Shown here piece after piece: positions 1-9,276 of a stretch of DNA of 64,000 bases. A model generated the notes under the pieces. The model searched no databases. It was not told the origin of the DNA and saw only the letters and a program-made list of their open reading frames with translations. How positions within the stretch are numbered: position 1 is the stretch's first letter; each line of letters opens with the position of its first letter. This DNA comes from Nymphalis io (lineage: Eukaryota > Arthropoda > Insecta > Lepidoptera > Nymphalidae), in the NCBI RefSeq assembly GCF_905147045.1, contig NC_065913.1, positions 112,001 through 176,000 of the forward strand, in the 5' to 3' direction. Position numbers and translations under genes: made by a program.

Positions 1-805
1 TTCAATCACCTTACAAAGTACTGAGGTGATAGCTATTGGTCGATAATTTGCCGGGTCAGACCGATCCCCTTTTTTGGGAACCGCTTGCACATTAGCTCTT
101 CTCCAAGCCTCCGGCACACTTCTTCAGCACAATGGCTGGTATTCCATCAGGACCGCTAGCTTTCCGTATATCAATTGATTGCAGCTCCGCACGCACATCA
201 CGTTGCCTGATTTTGATGTCAGGCATCGTGTGGCCACATGAAGGTATTGTTGATGGCTGCGCACTACAATCATCGATCACAGAGTTGTGGGCAAAGAGTT
301 TAGCCAGGAGTCGGCTTTCTCCTGCGCACTGTGAGCTAGCGATCCGTCCGGATTTCTGAGCGGTGGCAGCGAAGGTTGGCAGAAATTGTTTTGCACAGAC
401 TTGGTCAGACGCCAGAAGCTACGGGAGCCCCTAGGATGCGAAATAAGGTCATGACCAATCTGTACAATGCGCTGTGCATCTGCTCTCGTGTATGCCTTCC
501 TACAGGACTTGGAATTTTTATTGTAGTTTGCTTTCAGTGAGTCAATGTTAGATGCCCTGCTAATGCAGCCGTTGATCCACGTGCGTTATGCCGCCTGCTT
601 AGATGATACAGCGTCGGCACATTCACGAGAGAACCAACGGTTACGCGTACCCCTATTGATGAGATCTGAGCTAGGAATGTAGTATTCCATTCCTAACATG
701 ATCTCATCAGCAACAGCAGCAGCACTAGCTGTCGGGTCATTCCCACTGAAGCAACGTTCCTTCCAAGGGACTGACGCATAGTAATCGCGCATACCGTCCC
801 AATCT

Positions 806-867
806 GACTTATAGCTGCTGTCGACTTATAGTGCCAAAGCACTATAAGTCGACAGCAGCTATAAGTC
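806..867. repeat. 62-bp near-perfect palindrome inside LINE family A
   Basis: Left arm 806-834 and right arm 839-867 are exact reverse complements (29 bp each) around the loop CAAA. The related LINE copy near 54230 has a single run (GACTTATAGTGCCAAACGCG) with no palindrome, so the hairpin arose secondarily in this copy. Confidence 0.95.
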
Positions 868-1290
868 GCGGCAGCAAACGCGACGTTTGCATACCGCTGA
901 TGGCGGCAGCTTGGCCTGTGGCCCTTTGGTAGATATAAGGCTGTGATCCGAAGAACCAAGTGGAGCTTGAACCACAACCTGATATTCCACCGGATGAGAA
1001 GTCAGCAGAAGATCCAGTAGAGAAGGCGCTTGCCCATCAATGTCTGGGATCCTGGTGGGCTGATCAACCAGTTGGGTCAAGTCGTATGTGAGAGCAAAAG
1101 CATGAGCAGTTCTTCCAGCATGGTTAGTTTTGAGAGATTTAACCCATGATTCATGGTGAGCATTAAAATCCCCCAAAAACACCAATTCCGCGTTAGGAAA
1201 CTGCTCTTGCGCAGCATCTTCCACCCGACTAAGATGGTCAAATAATCGGCTTGTCTCCAAGTCACCATTGTGGGATCTGTAGAGGCACAC
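859..1290 (-). pseudogene. AP endonuclease domain fragment of LINE family A
   Basis: Open frame of 143 codons with the LINE endonuclease signature GDFNAHHESW, then TRIPDIDGQAPSLLDLLLTS and SSDHSLIS, the usual metal- and phosphate-binding segments. Such domains nick the target for target-primed reverse transcription. The frame ends at the palindrome at 806-867, and the N-terminal part lies in another frame at 1297-1506 (MLFLTETQILRPADTSYL). It is therefore broken and not expected to be functional. Confidence 0.8.
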
Positions 1291-1623
1291 GTAGACTCAA
1301 CTCTGACGAACCAGGTCCACATGTACCACCAACATGGAGAAGGAGGGGTCCTCCAAGCAGCGCAATCGGTGATAACAAACACCCGCCCTGACGAACAAGC
1401 ATACTCCGGCTTTCGCTTTAAAAGATTCTTGTAGCATGTAGCCGGGATAGTTAAGGTAGCTGGTGTCGGCAGGGCGGAGTATTTGCGTCTCCGTGAGAAA
1501 CAGCATTGATTATAATTGAAACTAATTGACTCTTTTAATCTAATTGTTCGGTGAAACCGTCTCACTGTTTATGTTCTCCTGGTACATTAACAACGTAATC
1601 CTAATTCTAAATGTTTGAAACTA

Positions 1624-1884
1624 ATAATAATAATATCCTGGGACATTTTTCACTCACGGCCATCTGATCCCAAATTAAGCTTGTACAAAACTCGTGCTAT
1701 GGAAACCAGACAACTGATATACTACATATACTACTTTTCTTTTGTAAATACAGAAAATTACACCCAGACTCAAGACAAACAGACATGTTCATGCACACAA
1801 ATGTCTGTCCTGGGTGGGAATCGAACCCACAACCTTCGGCGTGAAAAGGCAAGTATCTACCAACCGCGCCAAACGTCTCGTCAA
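1624..1884 (-). mobile_element. SINE-1 copy, antisense
   Basis: tRNA-derived SINE on the minus strand. The head has box A-like TGGTTGGTAG and box B GGTTCGATTCC, followed by CCACCCAGGACAGACATTTG, and the element ends in an ATT repeat (seen as AATAATAAT at the left end). It sits inside the satellite. Confidence 0.85.
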
Positions 1885-2075
1885 AATTAACTCTTTTAAA
1901 CTAATCGTTCGGTGAGACCGACTCACTGTTTATGATCTCTTGGTACATTAACACTGTAATCCTAACTGAAACTAATTGACTCTTTTAATCTAATCGTTCG
2001 GTGAAACCGTCTCACTGTTTATGTTCTCCTGGTACATTAACAACGTAATCCTAATTCTAAATGTTTGAAACTAAT

Positions 2076-2347
2076 AATAATAATAATATCCTGGGACATT
2101 TTTCACACACGGCCATCTGATCCCAAATTAAGCTTGTACAAAACTCGTGCTATGGAAACCTGACAACTGATATACTACATATACTACTTTTCTTTTGTAA
2201 ATACATACTTATACAGAAAAATACACCCAGACTCAGGACAAACAGACATGTTCATGCACACAAATGTCTGTCCTGGGTGGGAATCGAACCCACAACCTTC
2301 GGCGTGAAAAGGCAAGTATCTACCAACCGCGCCAAACGTCTCGTCAA
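2076..2347 (-). mobile_element. SINE-1 copy, antisense
   Basis: Second antisense SINE-1, nearly identical to 1624-1884, again inserted in satellite sequence. The same satellite-SINE junction in both copies suggests the two arose by duplication of a satellite-plus-SINE block, not by two insertions. Confidence 0.85.
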
Positions 2348-2390
2348 AATTAACTCTTTTAATCTAATCGTTCGGTGAGACCGACACACT

Positions 2391-2423
2391 GTTAGGTTAG
2401 GTTAGGACAGGTTAGGTTATATT
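2391..2423 (+). repeat. TTAGG telomere-type repeats and left target-site duplication
   Basis: Three TTAGG units, an ACAGG, then GGTTAGGTTATATT (2410-2423). The last 14 bases recur exactly at 4456-4469 just after the poly(A) of the LINE, so they are its target-site duplication. TTAGG is the telomeric repeat of most insects. This short degenerate run is not a telomere. Confidence 0.85.
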
Positions 2424-4377
2424 CGTCCCACCGGCCATGGTGCCGCCCGCGAGCAGGCCCCAAGAGGAGGACGACGGGGGAGCGGTGATTCCGATCACTG
2501 AAGCGGAACTGTAGGCGGCTGTCATCAGACTAGGGTCGAAAAAGACAGCCCCTGGGCCCGACGGAATCCCTGGTCGAGCCCTGAAGATCGCGTCGGAGGA
2601 ACTCGGCGAGAGCATGCGGCGCCTTTTCACCGCATGCTTGTCTCAGGGTAGGTTCCCGCGACGGTGGAAAACGGGCACGCTCGTTCTGATCCGCAAGGAC
2701 GGGCGTCCGTCCGATCAGCCGTCAGCCTACCGCCCGATCTTGTTGCTCGACGAGGTGAGCAAGCTCTTCGAGCGGGTGCTCGCTGCCCGTCTCGTCGGCA
2801 GTATGGAGCCGGGACTCGACGAGCGGCAATACGGGTTCTGTCCCGGCCGCTCGACGCTCGACGCGATCGCCAGGGTGAGGGGCCTGGCCGAGGAGGAGGT
2901 GTCTCGGGGCAGGGTTGTGTTGGCAGTGTCGCTGGATATTTCCAATGCCTTCAACACCCTGCCCTGGGAAACGGTGATGGAGGCCCTGCGGTTCAACGGT
3001 GTGCCGGGCTACCTGCGGCGTACCGTGGCCGATTACTTCTCGGGCAGGGCGGTGGCCTTCCCGACTGCGGACGGATGGGCCGTCAGGTCGTTGTCGTGCG
3101 GTGTTCCGCAGGGGTCGGTACTAGGACCGCTCCTGTGGTGCATCGGCTACGACTGGGTGCTGCGCGGGGCCACGTTGCGGGGGGTCAGCGTCACGTGCTA
3201 CGCTGACGACACCCTCGTGTCGGCCCGCGGCAGTTCATACCGGGAGGCGGCCTATCGCGCCACGGCTGGAGTGGCGCACGTGGTCCACCGAATCCGCACG
3301 CTGGGCCTCGAGGTGGCCCTACACAAAACCGAGGCCCTCGTCTTTCACGGGCCTCGGAACGCGCCACCTCCGGGGGCGGCGATAACAGTGGGTGGAACTT
3401 CCATCACCGTCGGGTTGACTATGAAGTACCTGGGACTCGTGCTCGACGGCAGGTGGAAGTTCGAAGAGCACTTCCGGCGCTTGGCCCCAAAGTTGGTGGC
3501 TGCAGCCGGGGCGCTAGGGAGGATCCTCCCGAACGTGGGTGGGCCAGGAGGCTCCTGCAGGCGCCTGTACACCGGCGTCGTGCGCTCGATGGCGCTCTAC
3601 GGGGCGCCGATATGGGCAGACGCTCTGAGCGCCCGTAACGTCGCCTCGCTGCGACGTCCACAGCGAGCGATGGCGCTCAGAGCGGCTCGGGCGTACCGCA
3701 CGGTGTCGTACATCGCGGCGTGCCTGCTCGCGGGAAGCCCGCCATGGGACCTCGAGGCCGAAGCTAATTCGAGGGTCTATTGGCGGATCAAGGCGGCAGT
3801 GAGAGCGGAGGGGGAGAACCGGCCCCACCCACGTGAGGTTCGGATGTGGCGGGAGGAGGCCCGCGAGAGGGTATTCGCCAAGTGGTCGGAGAGACTGGGT
3901 GTCCCGAGTGCTAGCCGGGACCTCGTTGCGGCCATTCGGCCGGTGCTAAGGAAGTGGGTCGAGCGCAAGCATGGCCCACCCACGTATCACCTCACACAGC
4001 TTTTGACCGGCCACGGTTGTTTTGGCCGGTACCTGTGTGAGATGGTCGGTAGGGAGGCGACGGTGGAGTGCCACCATTGTGGCGGAGGAGCCGTGGATAC
4101 GGCGGAACACACGCGCGTAGAGTGCCCGGCTTAAGCGGAGCCTCGCGCGGTCCTATCCACGGCCGTAGGTGGAGACCTGTCGCTTCCGGCCGTCGTCGAG
4201 AAGATGGCCGGAAGCGAAGAGATCTGGGCGGCAGTGTCCCGGTTCAGCGCATGCGTCATGTCGCAAAAGGAGGAGGCAGAGCGGGAGCGGGAGGACGACG
4301 TGGACTCGCTCCCGCAACGAAGAAGGAGACCTCTTCGACGGCGACGTGCCTTCGCAGGCCGGACGCTGCCGCAGAGT
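2424..4377 (+). pseudogene. R1/TRAS-like reverse transcriptase, C-terminal part, with two in-frame stops
   Basis: RT motifs in order: TAPGPDGIPGRAL (about 2548), AYRPILLLDEVSK, RQYGFCPGRSTLDA, VSLDISNAFNTLPW, GVPQGSVLGPLLW, the catalytic CYADDTLV (about 3200) and MKYLGLVLDG. A C-terminal CCHC knuckle (CHHC...HTRVEC, CX2C-X9-H-X4-C) lies at about 4065-4128 and is typical of R1-clade ORF2. A TAG at 2512-2514 and a TAA at 4132-4134 interrupt a frame that otherwise stays open to 4377. The longest uninterrupted part is 2614-4134. ORF1 and the endonuclease are absent, so it cannot move itself. Confidence 0.88.
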
Positions 4378-4455
4378 TAAGGTGTGGTTGGTGGCGGAGC
4401 CAGTCTGTTGATCCGCCGCGGGGCTTGACTTTCCTCCCCGAAAAAAAAAAAAAAA
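2424..4455 (+). mobile_element. 5'-truncated R1-clade (TRAS/SART-like) LINE
   Basis: GC-rich insertion bounded by the 14-bp duplication GGTTAGGTTATATT (2410-2423, 4456-4469), ending in about 16 A residues. It carries only the RT and C-terminal part of ORF2. GC content and codon use differ strongly from the AT-rich surroundings. R1-clade TRAS and SART elements are known to insert in TTAGG repeats; here the target and duplication both contain TTAGG, which fits that behaviour. A chance GGTTAGG site cannot be excluded. Confidence 0.85.
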
Positions 4456-4469
4456 GGTTAGGTTATATT

Positions 4470-4690
4470 TTCTGGTTACATTTTCTATATAAGTATGTAT
4501 TTACAAAAGAAAATAAAATTGGTCTAATTTTCTGTATAAGTATGTATTTACAAAAGAAAAGTAGTATATGTAGTATATCAGTTGTCAGGTTTCTAAAGCA
4601 CGAGTTTTGTACAAGCTTAATTTGGGATCAGATGGCCGTGTGTGAAAAATGTCCCAGGATATTATTATCATTAGTTTCAAAGATTTAGAA
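4470..4690 (+). mobile_element. SINE-1 body without tRNA head
   Basis: Sense SINE-1 from TATATAAGTATGTATTTAC through GGGATCAGATGGCCGTGTG to an ATT-rich end. The tRNA-like head is missing because the R1-like LINE and its target site abut the body. A 50-bp piece of the body is present twice (about 4483-4515 and 4530-4560). Confidence 0.8.
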
Positions 4691-4929
4691 TTAGGATTAC
4701 GATGTTAATGTACCAGGAGAACATAAACAGTGAGACGGTTTCACCGAACGATTAGATTAAAAGAGTCAATTAGTTTCAGTTAGGATTACAGTGTTAATGT
4801 AGCAGGAGATCATAAACAGTGAGTCGATCTCACCGAACGATTAGATTAAAAGAGTCAATTAGTTTCAGTTAGGATTACAGTGTTAATGTACCAGGAGATC
4901 ATAAACAGTGAGTCGGTCTCACCGAACGC
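4691..4929 (+). repeat. 89-bp satellite, about three monomers
   Basis: Consensus landmarks are ATTAGTTTCAGTTAGGATTAC, TGTACCAGGAGATCATAAAC and GAGTCGGTCTCACCGAACG. The last monomer runs directly into GCGGATGGCATTAATCG, the intron sequence upstream of exon E3. The same junction occurs at 36297. Confidence 0.9.
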
Positions 4930-5167
4930 GGATGGCATTAATCGAAATAACATCAATGTTAAATATATTCGATTTGGCCTTCAGAACATCCGACGCCGAC
5001 GATTCCGGTGACGAGTGCTACGGGAGTCTACCCCCGGAGCCTCGTTTCGGGAACGTCGAGTACAAACTGCAGCTGGTCTCGCCGTGCGAGCGACGCTTCC
5101 AGCACCCGGTGACGCAAGTGAATAATAAATAATATTAAATATATAACATTATATATAACTTAGGTAG

Positions 5168-5395
5168 CTAACTGGGTAGGTATCACCCACTCATCAGATA
5201 TTCTACCGCAAAACAGCAGTACTTGGTATTGTTGTGTTCCGGTTTGAAGGGTGAGTGAGACAGTATAATTACAGGCACAAGGGACATAACGTCTCAGTTC
5301 CCAAGGTTGGTGGCGCATTTGCGATGTAAGCGATGGTTAACATTTCTTGCAATGCCAATGTTTCCTATTCTATAAAAAAATATATTTATAAGGCT
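5168..5395 (+). repeat. Repeat-4 copy, internally deleted
   Basis: Starts near GGTAGGTATCACCCACTCATC and ends CCTATTCTATAAAAAAA; the part containing CATCAGGTGG is deleted compared with the unit III copy at 36543-36800. It lies between E3 and E4. Confidence 0.7.
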
Positions 5396-5849
5396 TCGTA
5401 TCCAGAAGTTTTTGATTCGATTATGATGTAGAGATCCTATACGTGTGTACTCGTAATAAGGAGATGAGGCCTTATCCCAGCTGTGGGTAAAAATGCTGTT
5501 ACATTTTTAAACAAGTTAAATGATACCTACTCAGTCGGGACAAAAACCGACTTTGTTAATATTATATTGTAATATCATTTATTTTATCCTCAGATAAATA
5601 TTTTATGGTCAAGAAACTTAGTTGTAATTACAATGGCAGTATAAAATTTGATCTTGAAATTGTAATGACGTCATTGGTTGATGGTATGTGAGCTGTTTGT
5701 AGTGCGCAATACAATAATTTTTCTTTTCTACAGGTGAACTCGATAACGGTAGAGGGTGCGCTCGCCTGAACATGTTCAGGCATTTGCACGAAGTGAAAAG
5801 TGGTAGGACGTCCTCGCTCAGCCACGAGATACTCGGCTTCGATGCTCAG

Positions 5850-6955
5850 GTGCGCTAATGATTATTTTGACGTTTATTTAAATTAAGAAAAATCCCCCAC
5901 CCACTTGCAAAGCCCGGGCAAACACCACTGCACTTTGATGTGCTTAATTAATGGGCACATTGTCAGGAGATCTGCTTTTATGGGATGAAGTATTGCTATG
6001 TATATGAATCAACCCGCATTGAAGCTGCAAGTTAGAGCTCCAAATCACAAGTGGAGGGGAGGGCTTAGCCCAGCAGAGGCGTTATTTTTTTATAATAAGT
6101 AAATAGAAAAGAAAAGTAAAAGTAAGTCGTACACTAGAAGTGAGATTTGGAAGCATGTAAAGACATTGTTTGCGCCTGAACTCTCTCTAATTTTCACCCT
6201 GGGATTATGTAAATGTCTATGTCCCATTGCTGGGCTAATCCCTCTTCTCCCTTTGATGAGGAGCTTATTCCAATACGCTGTTCCAATTTAGTGGTGCTAA
6301 TCTGGGTTTTAACACGCTATCATTGGTAACGATTTACACATTCTATTCACTACCATCTCGGTTCTCAATAGGATTAAGAGTGTGTGGGAATAGAGACTGT
6401 CTGTGCTTGCACGCACACACAAGTACCATTATTAGTCCCATGCAGTTGTCTAAACCGTTCGTATCCGTAACAGCCTGTGAATGTCCCACTGCTGGGCTAA
6501 AGGCGGGTTGGTGGAATACACATGTGGCAGAATTTCAGTGAAATTAGACACATGCAGGTTTCCTCACGGTGCTTTCCTTCACCGTCAAGCAGAGATGAAT
6601 TATAATCACAAATTAAGTACATGAAAATTCAGTGGTGCTCGCCCGGGTTTGAACTCACGATCATCGGTTAAGATTCACGCGTTCTTACCACTGGGCCATC
6701 TCGGCTACAAGTTGTCTAAACATTATCTAGTTTTCATACTCATTTTTCAATTATATTAATCTTTGTAAAAGCTTCCGTTATTCTATTATCCAGTTGTATG
6801 ATGGCGTATGTTACACCCCGTTAACGATAGATGGCGCTCATTCGAAATGTCACATTCCTGAATCGCGCTGTCTAGATATTCGCTAAGAAGTATATATAAT
6901 GTAGAAGTGATTGTTTTTGTAATCTAATAAATTGTAGTTTCATTTACCTAATCCC
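5850..6955 (+). other. Intron after E4 of unit I with SINE-3 pieces
   Basis: No coding sequence seen. It contains a SINE-3 3' scrap (GGCTTAGCCCAGCAGAGGCG, about 6060), an antisense 3' scrap (about 6215-6290) and a longer antisense SINE-3 (about 6470-6712) whose tRNA-like end reads GGTTTGAACTCACGATC...CACTGGGCCATCTCGGCT. The matching intron in unit III is at 37269-38270. Confidence 0.7.
6470..6712 (-). mobile_element. SINE-3 (Bm1-like) copy, antisense
   Basis: On the minus strand the head reads AGCCGAGATGGCCCAGTGGT and has a box B-like GAGTTCAAACC, followed by the body TGAATTTTCATGTACTTAAT. This is the common lepidopteran tRNA-headed SINE pattern. The unit III counterpart is at 37905-38215. 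Confidence 0.75.
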
Positions 6956-6959
6956 AGGT

Positions 6960-7100
6960 ATCAGTGTTGCAGAACTATCGATAGTTTGACCTCGAAAACT
7001 ATTATCGACAGTACTTCCGAAAGTATCGTCTTGTGTCAATATTGTCGATATTATCGATAGTTACTATAGCTCTCTGTTCACAATACTATTGATAACTCGT
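6960..7100 (+). repeat. TATCGATA-rich repeat, left arm
   Basis: Begins CAGTGTTGCAGAACTATCG and has several ATCGATAG-type blocks. A partner in reverse orientation, ending TGCAACACTAC, lies at 9180-9276. Copies of both arms occur in units II and III. They may be the ends of one non-autonomous DNA transposon split by later insertions; only the short end match supports this. Confidence 0.5.
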
Positions 7101-7104
7101 TTGC

Positions 7105-7770
7105 CTGCCTCGTTGGTCTAGTGGCTTGATATAAGACCGCAGACCCCGGAGGTCCTGGGTTCAATACCCAGATCGGGCCAATAAAAAGTTATTGGGTTTT
7201 TCTGTTAGAAAATTCTCAGTAGCAGCCCGGAGTCCGGAAGTTGGAAGTGTGTACACTCCCGTGCCTCGGAAAGCACGTAAAGCCGTTGGTCCTGCGCCTG
7301 AACTCTTTCCGGTCGTGTCGGGTCGCCGTCCCATCGGATTATGAGAGTTGGGGAGTAGAGAGTGCACCTGAGTTTGTGCACACACTTGTGCACTATAATA
7401 TCTCCTGCGTAGTTGGCTACTGGTGGTAGGGCTTTGTGCAAGCTCGTCTGGGTAGGTACCACCCACTCATCAGATATTCTACCGCAAAACAGCAATACTT
7501 GATATTGTTGTATTCCGGTTTGAAGGGTGAGTGAGCCAGTGTAATTACAGGCACAAGGGACATAAAATCTTAGTTCCCAAGGTTGGTGGCGCATTGGATA
7601 TGTAAGCGATGGTTGACATTTCTTACAATGCTAATGTCTAAGAGCGTTGGTGACCACTTACCATCAGGTGGCCCACATGCTCGTCCGCCTCCCTATTCTA
7701 TAAAAAAAAAAAAAATAATCACTCTTGAGATTGGCCGCCGTGGCCGAAATCGGTCTTGAGGACATTATTA
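7105..7770 (+). mobile_element. SINE-2 split by a repeat-4 insertion
   Basis: tRNA-like head GCCTCGTTGGTCTAGTGGC with box B GGTTCAATACC, body to about 7421, resuming near 7722 with TTGAGATTGGCCGCCGTGG and an ATT-repeat tail. A full repeat-4 (about 7422-7712, ending CCATCAGGTGGCCCACATGC then poly(A)) sits inside it. Units II and III have the same SINE-2 without this interruption, so the repeat-4 insertion is specific to unit I. Confidence 0.8.
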
Positions 7771-7919
7771 TTATTATTAATAATATTGATAACAGCAATC
7801 CATAGGTATTCATTCGATAGTAACGATTTAATAAAACTTCATTAATAATAGTGTTGTTACTGGGCCTACTACATTACTTATCTTGAGAAAGCAATAATAA
7901 TAATATAATAATAATAATA

Positions 7920-8999
7920 ATAACCCAACCGACGTATCTTTACGTTGCCGACGTGGTGGGACTTGTTTTTTTTTTTTTATATGTCCGGGATGGCAAATGA
8001 CTCTACTCCACCTGATGGTAAGTGGTAGTAGAGTCCAAACGCGACGACGGCCAGTACAGTCGGGAAGAATGTTCTGTACTAGCCGTCACCGCCTTGCCGG
8101 CCCGCAAGATGCCTCTTTACGCCTCGTTTGAAGGAACCCGGGTTGTAAGAGGAGGGGAACACGTGAGCTGGTAAGGAATTCCATTTTTTGGTAGTTTCTC
8201 TTTCACTCTTGTTAAATAAAACCAATACAGGATTCACACTTTACGGTAATAACACCCAATATAACTTATCACACCTCATGTACATGGACGATATAAAACT
8301 TTACTCCACTGACAAAAACACGCTGCTTGAGTTAGCAAGCATTACGGAACAGTTCTCAAAAGATATTCATATGAAATTCGGAGTTGACAAGTGCAAAATT
8401 CTGTCAATCTCGAAAGGAAAAATCCTTAATAATAGCTACACACTCGAAACTGGTGAACAAATTGAACCAATGGATGAACTAAGCACATATAAATACCTTG
8501 GTTTTAAACAATCTAGGCAAATACTACAAACTACGACAAAACAAGAACTGCTTACAAAATTATCGCACCGATTAAATCTCGTATTAAAGACACACCTTAA
8601 CTCTAAAAACACAATAAAAGCTATTTACACATTTGCCATACCCTTACTTACGTACTCTTTCGGAATAATACAATGGTCAAAAAGTGACATAAAAAAATTG
8701 CAGCGTACTATAAACACTCACTTCACTAAATATAGGAAACATCATCCAAAATCTTGTATTCAAAGGCTCACACTACCACGCAAAGAAGGAGGAAGGGGAT
8801 TAATACACATACACAATTTACACAATAAGCAGATACTCTCACTCAGACCATACTTCCATGATAAATCCGAACACTCACCTCTACATAGACACGCAACAGA
8901 AATAGACAAAAAGCTTACACCATTAAACCTACATGACAAAAACACTCAAGTAAACGAACATATCATAAGTACACAACAACAAATGTTGGCATGGACTGA
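7920..8999 (+). mobile_element. R4/Dong-like LINE remnant with nested family A 3' end
   Basis: 5' tip of the R4/Dong-like element at 7920-7962 (GACGTGGTGGGACTTG), then an antisense 3' piece of LINE family A (7966-8197, poly(T) at its left end, CACCTGATGGTAAGTGGTAG), then the RT of the R4-like element from 8198 to 8999. Compared with the unit II copy, everything between the 5' tip and the RT palm is missing. The 8999 end falls mid-RT and joins a SINE-1 body. Confidence 0.8.
8198..8999 (+). pseudogene. R4/Dong-like RT fragment, unit I
   Basis: Open for about 265 codons with the catalytic LMYMDDIKLYS at about 8275, then the thumb-side TYKYLGFKQSR and LTLPRKEGGRGLI. It matches 21570-22370 almost residue for residue. 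It lacks the N-terminal DNA-binding part, the RT fingers and the C-terminal nuclease, so it is inactive. Confidence 0.85.
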
Positions 9000-9176
9000 A
9001 AATACTACATATACTACTTTTCTTTTGTAAATACATACTTATATAGATAATTACACCCAGACTCAGGACAAACAGACATGTTCATGCACACAAATGTCTG
9101 TCCTGGGTGGGAATCGAACCCACGACCTTTGGCATGAAAGGCAAGCAACTACCAACCACGCCAACCGGCTCGTCAA
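9000..9176 (-). mobile_element. SINE-1 copy, antisense, partial
   Basis: Antisense head and early body of SINE-1 (GGTTCGATTCC head, CCACCCAGGACAGACATTTG). Its 3' half is missing at the junction with the LINE fragment at 8999. The unit II counterpart at 23268-23522 is complete. Confidence 0.8.
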
Positions 9177-9179
9177 AAA

Positions 9180-9276
9180 ATCAATACATCAATACTATCG
9201 AAAAATCATTGATTATCGATAGTCCAAAACTATCGATTTTATCGATAATGGACTATCGACATGCAACACTACCCGG
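9180..9276 (-). repeat. TATCGATA-rich repeat, right arm
   Basis: Several TATCGAT blocks ending CATGCAACACTACCC, inverted relative to 6960-7100. It lies just upstream of exon E5. Equivalent positions are 23525-23625 (unit II) and, inverted, 46880-46985 (unit III). Confidence 0.5.

Larger units (their letters stand above)
1..1510 (-). mobile_element. LINE family A (Jockey/CR1-like) fragment, antisense
   Basis: Read on the minus strand this is the endonuclease, linker and first part of the reverse transcriptase of a non-LTR retrotransposon. The same family is more complete at 52023-55600 and 13615-15442. The APE-type endonuclease shows GDFNAHHESW and SSDHSLIS; the RT start shows KASGPDGIPAIVLKKC. 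The frame is broken several times and the element continues off the left edge. Its right end near 1510 cuts into the endonuclease, so it is 5' truncated. A 62-bp palindrome (806-867) interrupts the linker. The clade call rests on motif pattern and is less sure than the LINE call. Confidence 0.85.
1519..2391 (-). repeat. Inverted block of 89-bp satellite and SINE-1
   Basis: Antisense copies of the 89-bp satellite lie at about 1519-1623, 1887-2075 and 2348-2391, recognisable by TTCGGTGAGACCGACTCACT. Two antisense SINE-1 copies lie between them. The monomer with GAGACGG instead of GAGTCGG recurs at 4720-4740 and 35030-35040. The block is roughly the mirror image of 4470-4928 beyond the R1-like LINE. 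Confidence 0.85.

Noticed and set aside
1615..1890. Small open frame of about 91 codons, and similar ones at 9107, 25109, 45588 and 58943
   Set aside because: They fall within SINE-1 copies; the apparent conservation is repeat identity, not coding constraint.
2391..2420. TTAGG repeats as a chromosome end
   Set aside because: Only three or four degenerate units, with ordinary repeats on both sides; an insertion target, not a telomere.
3419..3983. Antisense and off-frame open frames over the GC-rich LINE (for example 3419-3661, 3514-3828)
   Set aside because: Shadows of the R1-like RT frame, caused by high GC content; no independent motif.
6978..7070. TATCGATA motifs as DREF promoter sites
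   Set aside because: They recur as part of a dispersed inverted repeat in introns, with no transcription start evidence nearby.
7105..7175. tRNA-like sequence with A and B boxes (also 18282, 38612, 59075, and on the minus strand 6660, 38150, 60720)
   Set aside because: Each is the head of a repeated SINE with a long non-tRNA body; the cloverleaf positions are degenerate, so none is called as a tRNA gene.
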